Assembly (NCBI GenBank): GCA_025041195.1
Contig: JAKCFM010000001.1
Location: 2,663,272-2,727,271, forward strand
DNA length: 64,000 nt
Source of the DNA: Halobacteriales archaeon YIM A00013
GTDB taxonomy: Archaea; Halobacteriota; Halobacteria; Halobacteriales; Haloarculaceae
Direction of reading: 5' to 3'
The position numbers were made by a program, and so were the translations under genes. How positions within the stretch are numbered: the first letter of the stretch is position 1; every line of letters starts with the position of its first letter. This document shows positions 33,847 through 42,903 of this stretch, piece after piece. The notes below the pieces were generated by a model. The model was not told where the DNA came from. It worked only from the letters and a program-made list of their open reading frames with translations, and did no database searches.

Positions 33847-35937
33847 TCAGTCGCGGTCGAACCACTTGAGTGCATCACTGACTGAGGACTGCGGAGGCGA
33901 GCAGCTGAACTGCTGACAACAGTACACCGTCGGAACTCCTTCGTTGGCGGATCGGTCTGCCCACAGCGGTGGTGGTGATTCGAGGTCGAGCGCATCGAGC
34001 CATCCGCTCAGCTCCGGCGGTCGGGGAGCAAGCAACCGCCGCGGGAGATACGTCGCCGCAAGGTCAGCTGGAGGTCGCGTTGGCTGGTCGTCAACGATCG
34101 TGAGCTCAGTGTGGCCCCTGGCGTTCACATCCATGGCGAGCGCGAGTGTGAGCCGCCGGAGTGGATCACGCTCGATGGCAGCCGCGTGTGTTTCGAGCAC
34201 GCCGGTGGCGATGGCTTCGAATCGGTCGTGCGTGACAAAGCCATCGAGCGAGCCCAACAGCTCGACCGCGACGCCAGTGCTCGACGGCGTCGACTGATCA
34301 GATAGCTCCTGTGGTCTGGCGAGTAACTCCTCCCCAGATTCGGGAGTGAAATACAGCGTTTGTTTCGTTTCGTCCCAGAACTCCCGTTCGATCGCCTCCG
34401 CAAGCTCGATCGCGAGTGCCAGCCAGTCAACCCCACCGGTCGCTTCATAGCAGGCCAGTGCGCCACGGCCGACAAAGGCATAATCCGAGAGAAAGCCCGG
34501 TTCGCCAAGGGTTTCGTCGGTGCTGTCGTGGTAGAGCGTTCCGTCTTGCCAGAGTCGGTCGCGGACGAAATCGAGCGCTTCTGTGGCCCGCTCGGCGTGC
34601 GAGTCATCCTGGCAAACGATTGCGGCTTCGGCCATGGCTCGGCACATGAGCCCGTTCCAGTCAGCGATCACTTTCTCGTCCCGAGATGGCCGTTCGCGCG
34701 TGCTACGACGCTCGAACACCGCCTCTCTGGCGACGGTAAGCTGCTTCTCGACGGCCGACTCGTCAAGATCGTGACGCTTGGCCAACGCTTCGATCGACTG
34801 GTCAATTGTCAACACGGTGGTGTTGTTCTCGAAATTCCCCGCGTCGGAAACGCCATAGCGGTCACAGAACAGCGTCGCTGCGGTCTCGTTGTCGACCGCA
34901 TCGTGGACTGTTTCGGGCGTCCAGACGTAGAACGCCCCTTCTGTGCCTTCACTCTGTGCGTCGAGGCTCGCGAAAAAGCCACCATCTGGATGGGAGAGCT
35001 CTCGGTCGACGAACTCAATCGTTCGCTCTGTGGCCCGGCGAAACCGCTCGGTGTTGCTGTACTGATAGCCGGCCAGCAGTGCGCGCGTGAGCTCGGCGTT
35101 GTCGTACAGCATCTTCTCGAAGTGCGGAACAGTCCACTCTCGATCCGTTGTGTAGCGATGAAATCCGCCGCCGACGTGATCGAACAGCCCACCGGAACAG
35201 ATCGCATCGAGCGTATCGATGGCAGCGCTCCCGTACGCATCACGGCCGGTGGTGGCCGCCGCCCGGAGGAGTGCCTGGATGCGGCCGGTCTGGGGGAATT
35301 TCTGTCCAGTTCCGAAGCCGCCGAACTGTGCATCGACACTGGAGAGCACGCGCTCTGCGGTCGATTCGAGGATGTCATCGCTGGGTGAGTGGTCGGGCTG
35401 GTCGGGAACCGCAGAAAGCTCATCCTCGATGGCTCCGCTCCACTGCTCTGCACGCTGTTCCATCTGCTCGCGCTGGGTGGGATCAGCCCACGATTCGGCC
35501 ACATTCTCCAGGAGCGTTCCGAACGCCGGAATCTGTCCGCGTGGTTCCGGAGGGAAATACGTCCCAACGTAGAAGGGCTTTCCCGCCGGCGTCAGCCAGA
35601 CGGACAATGGCCAGCCCCCGCCACCGGTGACGAGCTGACAGATCGTCTGATACAAACTGTCGAGATCAGGTCGCTGTTCGCGGTCTACCTTGATCGGCAC
35701 GAACTGCTCGTTCAACGTGGCGGCAATTGCGTCATCTTGAAAGCTCTCGTCCTCCATCACGTGACACCAGTGACAGGCGGCGTAGCCGATCGACAGAAAG
35801 ATCGGCACGTCTCGGTCGCGGGCGGCTCCTAACGCGGCGTCATCCCACGGCTGCCAGTTGACTGGGTTGTCGGCGTGCTGGGTGAGATACGGACTCGGCG
35901 CATTTGTGAGGCGGTTGCGACTGGTCGGATCGGTCAT
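33847..35937 (-). CDS. DUF255 / SSP411-like thioredoxin domain protein
   Basis: This 696-residue protein starts with a DUF255 thioredoxin-like domain whose motif is ACHWCHVMEDESF (C55/C58). A long glycosidase-like alpha/alpha toroid region follows (HVGGGFHRYTTDREWTVPHFEKML, LSHPDGGFFASLDAQSEGTEGAFYVWT). This is the YyaL/spermatogenesis-associated protein 20 family, conserved across life and poorly characterised. The end of the protein contains two close cysteines in TVYCCQQFSCSPP. Length and motifs are complete. Confidence 0.92.
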   Translation of the reverse strand: MTDPTSRNRLTNAPSPYLTQHADNPVNWQPWDDAALGAARDRDVPIFLSIGYAACHWCHVMEDESFQDDAIAATLNEQFVPIKVDREQRPDLDSLYQTICQLVTGGGGWPLSVWLTPAGKPFYVGTYFPPEPRGQIPAFGTLLENVAESWADPTQREQMEQRAEQWSGAIEDELSAVPDQPDHSPSDDILESTAERVLSSVDAQFGGFGTGQKFPQTGRIQALLRAAATTGRDAYGSAAIDTLDAICSGGLFDHVGGGFHRYTTDREWTVPHFEKMLYDNAELTRALLAGYQYSNTERFRRATERTIEFVDRELSHPDGGFFASLDAQSEGTEGAFYVWTPETVHDAVDNETAATLFCDRYGVSDAGNFENNTTVLTIDQSIEALAKRHDLDESAVEKQLTVAREAVFERRSTRERPSRDEKVIADWNGLMCRAMAEAAIVCQDDSHAERATEALDFVRDRLWQDGTLYHDSTDETLGEPGFLSDYAFVGRGALACYEATGGVDWLALAIELAEAIEREFWDETKQTLYFTPESGEELLARPQELSDQSTPSSTGVAVELLGSLDGFVTHDRFEAIATGVLETHAAAIERDPLRRLTLALAMDVNARGHTELTIVDDQPTRPPADLAATYLPRRLLAPRPPELSGWLDALDLESPPPLWADRSANEGVPTVYCCQQFSCSPPQSSVSDALKWFDRD

Positions 35938-35975
35938 ACCTGACCCTACGAACAGCCCGATTGTAAGTGGCAGGC

Positions 35976-36629
35976 TCAGGCGACGGCTCTCGTGATGGGC
36001 TTTGCGAGTCGACGGGGGAGCCAGCTTGCGAACGAAACGAACGGAGTAAGCTGCCCCCAGCGGGGCTCAACCGCGACGTAGCCGTTTCCGATCCGTCCGA
36101 GCTTTCCCGTCGATTCGAGATAGTCAACGGCCGCTTTCATCCGTTCGGGGTTCATGTCGTGTGCATTGGCCAGCTGGTCGATCGTTTTGGGCTGAGTGAC
36201 CGCTCGGAGCCCACGATAGATTGCCCCAATCGAGTTGATCTGATCCATTGCCGCGCTCGGATCCTCGTCGTCGAGATCTGCAAACACGGCTGGTGGGCTC
36301 GTTTGTGATTCATATCGAACGGTCGTCGCCCCATCAAGCACGAACCAGCTCCCAGCGATCACGAGCAGCTTTCCGGCCAGCGGATCGACACCGGCAATCC
36401 AGCCATAGCAGCCAACCACCAGCAGCGAGCCACCCGCCAGAAGGCTGTTAGAGCCGTCTGGAAGATCGTAGTGGGTGCCGAGATAGCTACCAATTCCAGC
36501 ACCAACCACTGGCGCAGTCGCGACGGTTGCTGATAGCACCGTGGTGTCTTGATCAGCCACGAGCAATCCTGCGACCAGCGTGGCACCAAAAAGCCACCTG
36601 ATGGGAGAATCACCATCGGGGAGGGACAT
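35976..36629 (-). CDS. Membrane protein with C-terminal winged-helix domain
   Basis: From the ATG at 36629 this is a 217-residue protein with about four hydrophobic segments (residues 10-110) and a soluble C-terminal part. There, GLRAVTQPKTIDQLANAHDMNPERMKAAVDYLESTGKLGRIG reads as a winged helix. It may be a membrane-bound one-component regulator or a protein-interaction module. The family name is unknown to me. It is divergent from purD with 102 bp between starts. Confidence 0.72.
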   Translation of the reverse strand: MSLPDGDSPIRWLFGATLVAGLLVADQDTTVLSATVATAPVVGAGIGSYLGTHYDLPDGSNSLLAGGSLLVVGCYGWIAGVDPLAGKLLVIAGSWFVLDGATTVRYESQTSPPAVFADLDDEDPSAAMDQINSIGAIYRGLRAVTQPKTIDQLANAHDMNPERMKAAVDYLESTGKLGRIGNGYVAVEPRWGQLTPFVSFASWLPRRLAKPITRAVA

Positions 36630-36731
36630 ACTCCAGCGTATTTCGCACTCGGATATAAACGCTTGCCCGCAGGGATCGGTCGAACAGTTCGAACGACAAC
36701 GCTTACGTCCGCGTGGCGCGGTTTCTCGCGC

Positions 36732-38021
36732 ATGAACGAGTCGGTGGTACTCATTGGTGGCGGTGGTCGCGAGCACGCGCTTGCGCGTGCGATCGCCGAA
36801 TCGGACGTTGCACTGTATGCTTGCGCGTCGAACCGCAACCCCGGGATCACGTCGCTTGCAGACGGCTTCGAGCAGCTTGATGAAACGGACGCGGAGGCTG
36901 TCGTCGAGTACGCCCGCTCGGTTGACGCCACGCTGGCAGTAATCGGTCCGGAAGCACCGCTGGCGGCAGGAGTCGCCGATGCGCTCGATGCAGCTGGAAT
37001 CTACGCCTTTGGTCCACAGCAGGCCCAGGCCCGCATCGAAACGGACAAATCGTTCCAGCGGCGGTTCATGGCCGAACACGACATTCCGGGCTGTCCGGAT
37101 TTCGAGACGTTCGAGGATATGGACGCCGCCTGTGCGTATATCGAGGAGTACGACGGCGATCTTGCCATCAAACCAGCCGGGCTCACCGGTGGGAAGGGCG
37201 TCCGCGTCACCGGCGATCAGATAACGAAATCCGAAGCGGTCGACTATCTCCAGTCGGAATCGTACGATCGCGTCGTGCTCGAAGAGCGCCTGATCGGCGA
37301 GGAGTTCACCATTCAGGCATTCGTTGCCAACGGCGAGTTCCGCGTTTCCCCGGCCGTTCAGGACCACAAACGAGCATACGAAGGCGATGAGGGGCCGAAC
37401 ACTGGCGGCATGGGAAGCTACGCCGACAGCGAGGACACTCTCCCGTTCATGGACCCGCCAGAGTACGCCGAGGCCGTTTCGATCATCGAATCGGTCGTTG
37501 AAGCGCTTGAAGGCTATAAAGGAGCGCTCTATGGACAGTTCATGCTGACGGCAGAGGGTGTTTCCGTCGTCGAGTTCAACGCTCGTTTTGGCGATCCCGA
37601 GGCGATGAACACGCTCCCGGTTCTCGAAACGCCGTTGGTCGACGTGCTCACGGCAGCCCGTGCTGGTGACTCCCTACCAGAGCTCACGTTCGACTCCCAG
37701 GCCACGGTGTGTAAGTATGCGGTTCCCGAGGGCTATCCAACCGATCCGAACGCCGGTGCGCGCGTGGCGCTCGATGCAGAGAGTGCGGGCGAGGCGCTGT
37801 TGTTCTACGCCAGCGTCGACGAACGCGAGGACGGCATCTACACCACCACCTCCCGATCGTTTGCGGTTGTCGGCTGTGCCGATTCGATCGACGGGGCCGA
37901 ATCGATCGCCGAAGACGCACTCGCCGTTGCTGGTGAGGAGGGCCTGTCGGTCCGCCACGACATTGGCACCGAGTCGCTCATCCAGCGCCGGATCGATCAT
38001 ATGGCGTCGCTCCGTCAGTGA
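36732..38021 (+). CDS. purD: Phosphoribosylamine-glycine ligase (GARS)
   Basis: The ATG at 36732 (MNESVVLIGGGGREHALA) gives 429 residues, the normal PurD length. IGPEAPLAAGVADAL, AIKPAGLTGGKGVRV (ATP-grasp P-loop), NTGGMGSY and VVEFNARFGDPE (metal-binding) are diagnostic. It joins glycine to 5-phosphoribosylamine in purine synthesis. Three other ATGs upstream in the same frame would overlap the divergent gene and are less likely. Confidence 0.96.
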   Translation: MNESVVLIGGGGREHALARAIAESDVALYACASNRNPGITSLADGFEQLDETDAEAVVEYARSVDATLAVIGPEAPLAAGVADALDAAGIYAFGPQQAQARIETDKSFQRRFMAEHDIPGCPDFETFEDMDAACAYIEEYDGDLAIKPAGLTGGKGVRVTGDQITKSEAVDYLQSESYDRVVLEERLIGEEFTIQAFVANGEFRVSPAVQDHKRAYEGDEGPNTGGMGSYADSEDTLPFMDPPEYAEAVSIIESVVEALEGYKGALYGQFMLTAEGVSVVEFNARFGDPEAMNTLPVLETPLVDVLTAARAGDSLPELTFDSQATVCKYAVPEGYPTDPNAGARVALDAESAGEALLFYASVDEREDGIYTTTSRSFAVVGCADSIDGAESIAEDALAVAGEEGLSVRHDIGTESLIQRRIDHMASLRQ

Positions 38022-38025
38022 CCGT

Positions 38026-38535
38026 ATGAAGACCGACGGTGGCCCCTCACGACACACCGAACTCGACCGACACCAGACGCCTGGATCGAACAACTCGCTG
38101 TGGCACTGGACCGACGCGAAACACCCGCTCAGAATCGTCATTAACTACGTTGTCATCGTTCTGGCGCGAATCTCCCCGAGCCTTCGCCTGAAAAATTGGT
38201 TACTGCGACGAATCGGCGTCACTGTCGGTTCTGGTGTCTCGTGGGGGCTTGAGTCGACGCCAGACGTGTTCTGGCCTGAGCTGGTCACCGTCGAATCGAA
38301 TGCCATCATTGGCTACGATGCGACCCTGCTCTGTCACGAGTTTCTCCAGGACGAGTACCGAACCGGAGCGGTGGTTATTGCGGAGAATGCGATGATTGGT
38401 GCGGGTGCGATCGTTCTCCCTGGGGTTACAGTTGGTGCTGGAGCGCAGGTTGCCGCGAACTCGCTCGTCGCACACGACGTTCCTCCCGAAACGACGGTTG
38501 CAGGCGTGCCGGCTACAGAACAGCTCCAGGGTTAG
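38026..38535 (+). CDS. Hexapeptide-repeat acyltransferase
   Basis: The ATG at 38026 gives 169 residues, starting 4 bp after the purD stop. A charged N-terminus and a possible amphipathic or membrane helix (LRIVINYVVIVLARISPSLR) precede a left-handed beta-helix with hexapeptide repeats (VVIAENAMIGAGAIVLPGVTVG and AQVAANSLVAH). It is a CysE/LacA-type O-acyltransferase family member acting on a sugar, lipid or amino acid that cannot be deduced. The helix may anchor it to the membrane. Confidence 0.85.
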   Translation: MKTDGGPSRHTELDRHQTPGSNNSLWHWTDAKHPLRIVINYVVIVLARISPSLRLKNWLLRRIGVTVGSGVSWGLESTPDVFWPELVTVESNAIIGYDATLLCHEFLQDEYRTGAVVIAENAMIGAGAIVLPGVTVGAGAQVAANSLVAHDVPPETTVAGVPATEQLQG

Positions 38536-39125
38536 GCCAGAAGCGAAACAGAGACCAGCGCGGTCATGAACACGCCCGTTCCGACCGTGGAATAGGTAAG
38601 ATACCGCCAGCGGTCCATGTGCGCCATCCCAGCCGGTATCGAAATGAGCACGCGGACGACTGGTATACAGCGACCAACCAGTACGGATTTTTCACCGAAC
38701 CGGTCGAACCAGTTACGAGTCCAGCCACCGACGGTTCTCCCAATCCAGTTCGATGGACCGAGTCGTGCCGTCAGTTGCTCGCCGTACCGGTCAGTGACGG
38801 CATACACGCCGACGCTACCAATCATGGTGCCAACGGTGGCGTCGCCAACGAACAGCACGAATGAGACGGGATCGTGGACGAGAACGACTGCTGCGACCGG
38901 AATGACGACCTCAACGGGCGCAAAATGGAGCAGAAACGACGCTTCGAGGATCGTGTAAACGAACAGCGCAAGCAATCCATACTGGTGACAGAATCCAATG
39001 AGTGCTGTTGCAACGATCCCAGTCACAACTGATGATACTACCAGCGTGGGTATATCTCTGCCCGCCAACTGTCTCCGCTTGGCCGCCGGCTGCTGGCGAT
39101 TGCGATCGAGATAGTGCCCGAACAC
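38532..39125 (-). CDS. DedA family (SNARE-associated) membrane protein
   Basis: A GTG start at 39125 gives 197 residues with about four to five hydrophobic segments. FAPVEVVIPVAAVVLVHDP and FGEKSVLVGRCIPVVRVLISIPAGMAHM match the DedA signature including the conserved arginine-rich VGRCIPVVR. DedA proteins act as membrane lipid or proton-coupled transporters. The 3' end overlaps the acyltransferase gene by 4 bp. Confidence 0.88.
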   Translation of the reverse strand: MFGHYLDRNRQQPAAKRRQLAGRDIPTLVVSSVVTGIVATALIGFCHQYGLLALFVYTILEASFLLHFAPVEVVIPVAAVVLVHDPVSFVLFVGDATVGTMIGSVGVYAVTDRYGEQLTARLGPSNWIGRTVGGWTRNWFDRFGEKSVLVGRCIPVVRVLISIPAGMAHMDRWRYLTYSTVGTGVFMTALVSVSLLA

Positions 39126-39146
39126 GGACGGCCGGGCCGGCTGTTG

Positions 39147-39932
39147 CTAGCGATCTCGCATAATTCCATCCCGCATAACGATGTGATTCGGCAATATGAA
39201 CTCCTCACCCTCGCTCTCGATATACGTGGTGAACAGATCCACCTCCTGGACGATCCCGCGTTTCTCATCGACGGTGATCGTATCTCCGATCGTGTAGGGT
39301 TGTAAGAATATGAGATACATGCCAGCTGCAGCGGCTGCCAACAGATCTTTGAACGCAATGGCTCCGAAGACGATCAGTAGCAGGATATAGCCACCAAGGA
39401 CGATCATCAGTGGCAGGGTCTCAATCCGGAGCTCTTCGAGTGCGACCAGCGTCGCGACGAACAGGATGGAGTATTTCGCGGCGGGTGGAATCAGTGCAAC
39501 TTCGGTCAGCTTGATATCCTGTAACCAGTTCTGGATCTCAACCTGTACCTTATCACCCAGAATGAGCCCAACGATGATCACGAGCGCTGCGACGAACACC
39601 CGTAACAGGTAGCCCCGAAGCAGCTCCGCGTAGTAACTCGTCCCGAGCAGCCCCCCAATTGAGAGCGTCAGGCCGACGGCAAGCGCCAGCACGAACAACG
39701 TCACCATCCACGACAGAATCCCCGTCGTTGATGTGCCGAGTCGGTTGACCGTCCGCTCGAACGTCGTTCCCTCAACACTGTCGGGAATCCCGGCCGCCAT
39801 AAACAGCCGTTTCGAAAGCCGGCCAAGGATAATCGCAGTAAACACGCCCGTCACGAACACCATCAACGGAACGAGCGAACTCGATATCTCCGTCCAAAAC
39901 TGGTGCAGTATTCGTTGAATTGCTGTCATCAT
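39147..39932 (-). CDS. MscS-family mechanosensitive channel, coupled to dacZ
   Basis: This 261-residue protein has about four to five membrane segments. The pore-like region LIVFGAIAFKDLLAAAAAGMYLI is followed by the beta domain LQPYTIGDTITV and VDLFTTYIESEGEEFILPNH. It is a small MscS-like channel. Its first ATG overlaps the dacZ stop by 1 nt (TGATG), so it is translated with the c-di-AMP synthase. An osmotic role with c-di-AMP is the natural inference. Confidence 0.9.
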   Translation of the reverse strand: MMTAIQRILHQFWTEISSSLVPLMVFVTGVFTAIILGRLSKRLFMAAGIPDSVEGTTFERTVNRLGTSTTGILSWMVTLFVLALAVGLTLSIGGLLGTSYYAELLRGYLLRVFVAALVIIVGLILGDKVQVEIQNWLQDIKLTEVALIPPAAKYSILFVATLVALEELRIETLPLMIVLGGYILLLIVFGAIAFKDLLAAAAAGMYLIFLQPYTIGDTITVDEKRGIVQEVDLFTTYIESEGEEFILPNHIVMRDGIMRDR

Positions 39933-40744
39933 CAGTACGCCTCCGGATCGAGTTCGAAAATGAGTTCACCGCCTGAAAATGCACGCACGAGCCCATCGCT
40001 TTCCGATAAGACGATCGCGATCGAGTTGGTCTCTCGCGTGATCGCGCCGGCAGCCATGTGCCTGGTGCCGAGACCTTTGGGGATGTCAACTCCTTCGGTC
40101 GCCGGTTCGAGATACCGGTACGCCGAGACGATCTTGCCAGAATCGGAGATCACGAACGCGCCGTCCAGACGAGAGAACTCTTTGAGCATCACGTCAACGA
40201 TTGGATCACCGACGTGGACGTGTGATTTTTCGAATGGGTTGTACGAAAGGGAGCGAGATTTATTCATCACCTTGCCAGCATCGCCAACAACGAACAATGC
40301 CCCCACTGGTTTTCCTTTCTGGCCCTTCTTGCCCAATCCAATCACGACTTCGAGGACGGCACGAATCACGGACGGTTCGGCTCGCGAGTTGACGAACAGA
40401 TCGTAAATCCCGGTCTGGGAGAACTCGCCAGCACGAACCCGGGTAAACGAATCCAGTCCGTCGTCGAACAGCCGCTGTGCACAGAGCACCATCGTTCCGG
40501 TGTCAATGAGTTCCTGGTCGATACCGCCCTCCAGGGCAAATCTGATCTGCTCTCTGACATCCGTAAACTGCAGTGGAAGCTCGATGAACGATTCGGCGCC
40601 AACCGCATTTTCGGTGTCGACAACGACAACCGGCACGTCCACGGTGGCACGAATCTCCTCAAAGTTCGCCCCACTCGGGGAGAACACGAACAACGCATCA
40701 ACATCAGCGACGAGATCCGCCACGATCCCCCCCACTCCAGTCAT
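39932..40744 (-). CDS. dacZ: Archaeal diadenylate cyclase DacZ
   Basis: This 270-residue protein has a C-terminal DAC domain with the DGA motif (194-196 in SRLDGAFVIS) and the RHM/RHR-type motif (228-230 in GTRHMAAGAI) that binds ATP. An N-terminal pyruvate-kinase-C-like domain (1-120) precedes it, as in the archaeal DacZ characterised from Haloferax. It makes c-di-AMP from two ATP, and the dinucleotide controls osmotic balance. It overlaps the MscS gene by 1 nt. Confidence 0.94.
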   Translation of the reverse strand: MTGVGGIVADLVADVDALFVFSPSGANFEEIRATVDVPVVVVDTENAVGAESFIELPLQFTDVREQIRFALEGGIDQELIDTGTMVLCAQRLFDDGLDSFTRVRAGEFSQTGIYDLFVNSRAEPSVIRAVLEVVIGLGKKGQKGKPVGALFVVGDAGKVMNKSRSLSYNPFEKSHVHVGDPIVDVMLKEFSRLDGAFVISDSGKIVSAYRYLEPATEGVDIPKGLGTRHMAAGAITRETNSIAIVLSESDGLVRAFSGGELIFELDPEAY

Positions 40745-40814
40745 ACTATTCTCTACTGTTGTTGGAGGCCCGACAGAGGAAAACCTTTCCGGCCGTCATT
40801 AGCAAGCCCACTAC

Positions 40815-42209
40815 TCAATCGGCAAGCGCCGCCGTTGCCTCTCGAAGCAGGCCATCGAGCAGTTCTGGCGTCGTGGGGTGATACGCCCGATCAGGAATCT
40901 CACGGCAGTCCAACCCCATCTCGATGATCACCTGCATCGTTTTTGCCATCACGTCTGCGTGATAGTGGAGGCCCTGATAGCCGATGACGGTGCCGTCAGT
41001 GTCGATACTGAGTCGCGCACACCCTGCTGGAACGGCTTTCGTTTTGAACACGCCGTCATCGCTTGCATCACGATCCACCGTGATATGATCGATTCCAGCC
41101 GCTGTGGCCGACCGTTCCGTGTGTCCGACACGAACTGCCGGATAGACGCCGACGCCGGCGAACACGACGAGATGGGTGGTGTTTTCATACGGTAGCGGCG
41201 TCGCTTCGCGCTCGATCCGTTGGATGTTCTCGGCGGCGATGGCGCCTTGCTCTTTGGCCACGTGGAGAATCGGCTCACGGTTGTTGGCGTCTCCGATGAC
41301 GAACGTCCGATCGTCATCTCGGGCCTGCATTGTGGATTGCACCCACTCCCCGGAGGGATCGATCTCGGTCGTTTCGAGCCCCAGCCCAGAGAGTGCTGGT
41401 CGTCGTCCAGTGAAAACAAATAGCGCTTCTGCGTGGATATCGCGCTCGCCGTCGTCATCTGTGATCGTCATCGCAACGCCGTCGCCGTCTCGCTCGACCG
41501 ACTGCTCAGTCGTGTTCGTGAGTATCTCGATGTCGAACTGCTCGCGATAGATATCGAGGAGTTCGTCGCCAAACATCGGATCGAACGCGTCCAGTGGACG
41601 ATCGTCGTGTTCGATCACGGTCACGTCCATTCCAGCCGCCGTCGCCAGATAGGCCGCGAGCTCGATTCCCACGAATCCAAAGCCCATCACAATCGCTGAC
41701 TCCCCGAACGACGTGCTATCGAGCACGTCGGCACTCGTTTGGTAGGGAACGGAATCGATCCCGGGAAGGTCAGGAATATTTGGGGTCGATCCCGTGGCAA
41801 CCACCGCGTAGTCACCACTGATCTCTGTATCACCAACTCGAACGGTCCGATCGTCGATAAAGCGAGCCGTGTCGTGAATGAACGAAACGTTCGGTCGGTC
41901 TGTGAGCTCCTCAATCGTCGATCTACGATGGGCGGCAAACGAATTGATATGCGCATCTTTCGTTTCGACGGTCGCCGCAAGATCGACGTCCGGCGGTTGG
42001 CCGGTCAGTCTGTGATCATCCGTCACCTGAAACTTGTGGGCGCCGGCAGAGAGCAGTTCTTTCGACGGCATACACCCACGGAGAATACAGAGCCCGCCGC
42101 CAGGGTCGCCGTCATCGATAAGCGTGAGATCGTAGCCTGCATCAGCCAGCGTCTGTGCGACCACAACGCCAGCGCTGCCGTACGCTCCGACGACGAGTAC
42201 ATGCGTCAC
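40815..42209 (-). CDS. FAD-dependent pyridine nucleotide-disulfide oxidoreductase
   Basis: I choose the GTG at 42209 (464 residues, MTHVLVVGAYGSAG); the frame is open 21 bp further upstream. The redox-active disulfide is C41/C46 in GGLCILRGCMPSKELL, the second dinucleotide motif is GFGFVG, the FAD acidic strand is FVIGD and the C-terminal HPTTPE keeps the His-Glu pair of dihydrolipoamide dehydrogenase. The first dinucleotide loop reads GAYGSAG rather than GxGxxG. It reduces a disulfide substrate such as a dihydrolipoyl or mercury-like compound; which one is not visible. Confidence 0.88.
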   Translation of the reverse strand: MTHVLVVGAYGSAGVVVAQTLADAGYDLTLIDDGDPGGGLCILRGCMPSKELLSAGAHKFQVTDDHRLTGQPPDVDLAATVETKDAHINSFAAHRRSTIEELTDRPNVSFIHDTARFIDDRTVRVGDTEISGDYAVVATGSTPNIPDLPGIDSVPYQTSADVLDSTSFGESAIVMGFGFVGIELAAYLATAAGMDVTVIEHDDRPLDAFDPMFGDELLDIYREQFDIEILTNTTEQSVERDGDGVAMTITDDDGERDIHAEALFVFTGRRPALSGLGLETTEIDPSGEWVQSTMQARDDDRTFVIGDANNREPILHVAKEQGAIAAENIQRIEREATPLPYENTTHLVVFAGVGVYPAVRVGHTERSATAAGIDHITVDRDASDDGVFKTKAVPAGCARLSIDTDGTVIGYQGLHYHADVMAKTMQVIIEMGLDCREIPDRAYHPTTPELLDGLLREATAALAD

Positions 42210-42251
42210 GAAAAGCAGAGGAACTGCCAACCGCTTAGGTTTTTCTGTGGG

Positions 42252-42410
42252 TCACACCTGAGAACGGATCTCAACGGACGCGTCGGACTGCACCCACGCG
42301 CGATGATTGGCTGGATCGTAGATCACTACGTCACCCTCCTCCAGTTCGAGGACAATACACTCGCTGTCGGGACCTCCGTCGTTCGGGCTGTCAAATGATC
42401 GTGTGCTCAT
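42252..42410 (-). CDS. Small haloarchaeal protein, DUF7331-like
   Basis: The ATG at 42410 gives 52 residues (MSTRSFDSPNDGGPDSECIV...) with ELEEGDVVIYDPANHRAWVQSDASV, which resembles the haloarchaeal DUF7331 pattern with a YDxxNxxAW motif. The family assignment is from memory. It is probably a small soluble beta protein. An AT-rich 204-bp region with a palindrome lies upstream. Confidence 0.65.
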   Translation of the reverse strand: MSTRSFDSPNDGGPDSECIVLELEEGDVVIYDPANHRAWVQSDASVEIRSQV

Positions 42411-42499
42411 TTTCCTGTCGTGCCGGCCGGATTGATTCCATGTCATAGTATACCACAAGATAATATAAACTTTCAGTATCCGGAAGGTTAATGGGGGTA

Positions 42500-42520
42500 T
42501 AATGTTAATTGATAACATTA
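42500..42520. repeat. Perfect palindrome in an AT-rich spacer
   Basis: TAATGTTA-ATTGA-TAACATTA, an 8-bp stem with a 5-nt loop, lies in a 204-bp AT-rich spacer (42411-42614) between two same-strand small genes. TATA-like AATATAAA at about 42463 and GTATAC at about 42440 are nearby. It is a candidate operator or hairpin. Confidence 0.5.
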
Positions 42521-42614
42521 CACAAGTTAACAGTAGTCACGGCAATCGAAAATACAACGAATACAAACTGAGAACTACTTTCTTCCCCGTTCGTCCAGAA
42601 TCGGTTGGACTGCG

Positions 42615-42788
42615 TTAGGCTGGGACGTCTGTGTCCGATTCAATCTCGCCGATCTTGACGAAGCCGTACTCACAGTTGGTGCACGACCATTTCGTCTTTT
42701 CGCCCAGTTGTACGAGCGTGCTTGCAGTCCGATAGAACGTGGTTTCGCTGGCACATTCGGGGCAGGAATGTTCGATTTCCAGGCTCAT
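42615..42788 (-). CDS. Small zinc-ribbon protein
   Basis: The ATG at 42788 gives 57 residues with CPEC (residues 9-12) and CTNC, separated by 22 residues, a classic zinc-ribbon spacing, and an acidic tail. MSLEIEHSCPECASETTFY is a haloarchaeal zinc-ribbon pattern (DUF7838-like; name from memory). An earlier GTG at 42812 is less likely. The function is unknown. Confidence 0.75.
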   Translation of the reverse strand: MSLEIEHSCPECASETTFYRTASTLVQLGEKTKWSCTNCEYGFVKIGEIESDTDVPA

Positions 42789-42903
42789 ACCCCGGGTTGG
42801 CCTGCCTGTCACTTTACTGTTTTGAAGGGGGTGTGGCCAGGATGCGACCGTTCGTCACTGAAGCGTCGTGTTTTTCCTGATTCGGGTCGTTGGTACGCTA
42901 TCG

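Noticed and set aside
34360..35388. 342-codon plus-strand open frame.
   Set aside because: Antisense to the DUF255/SSP411 gene, which is complete and conserved.
36630..37367. Minus-strand extension of the membrane/winged-helix gene to 37367 (463 codons).
   Set aside because: The extension is antisense to purD and loses any membrane pattern; the ATG at 36629 is the natural start.
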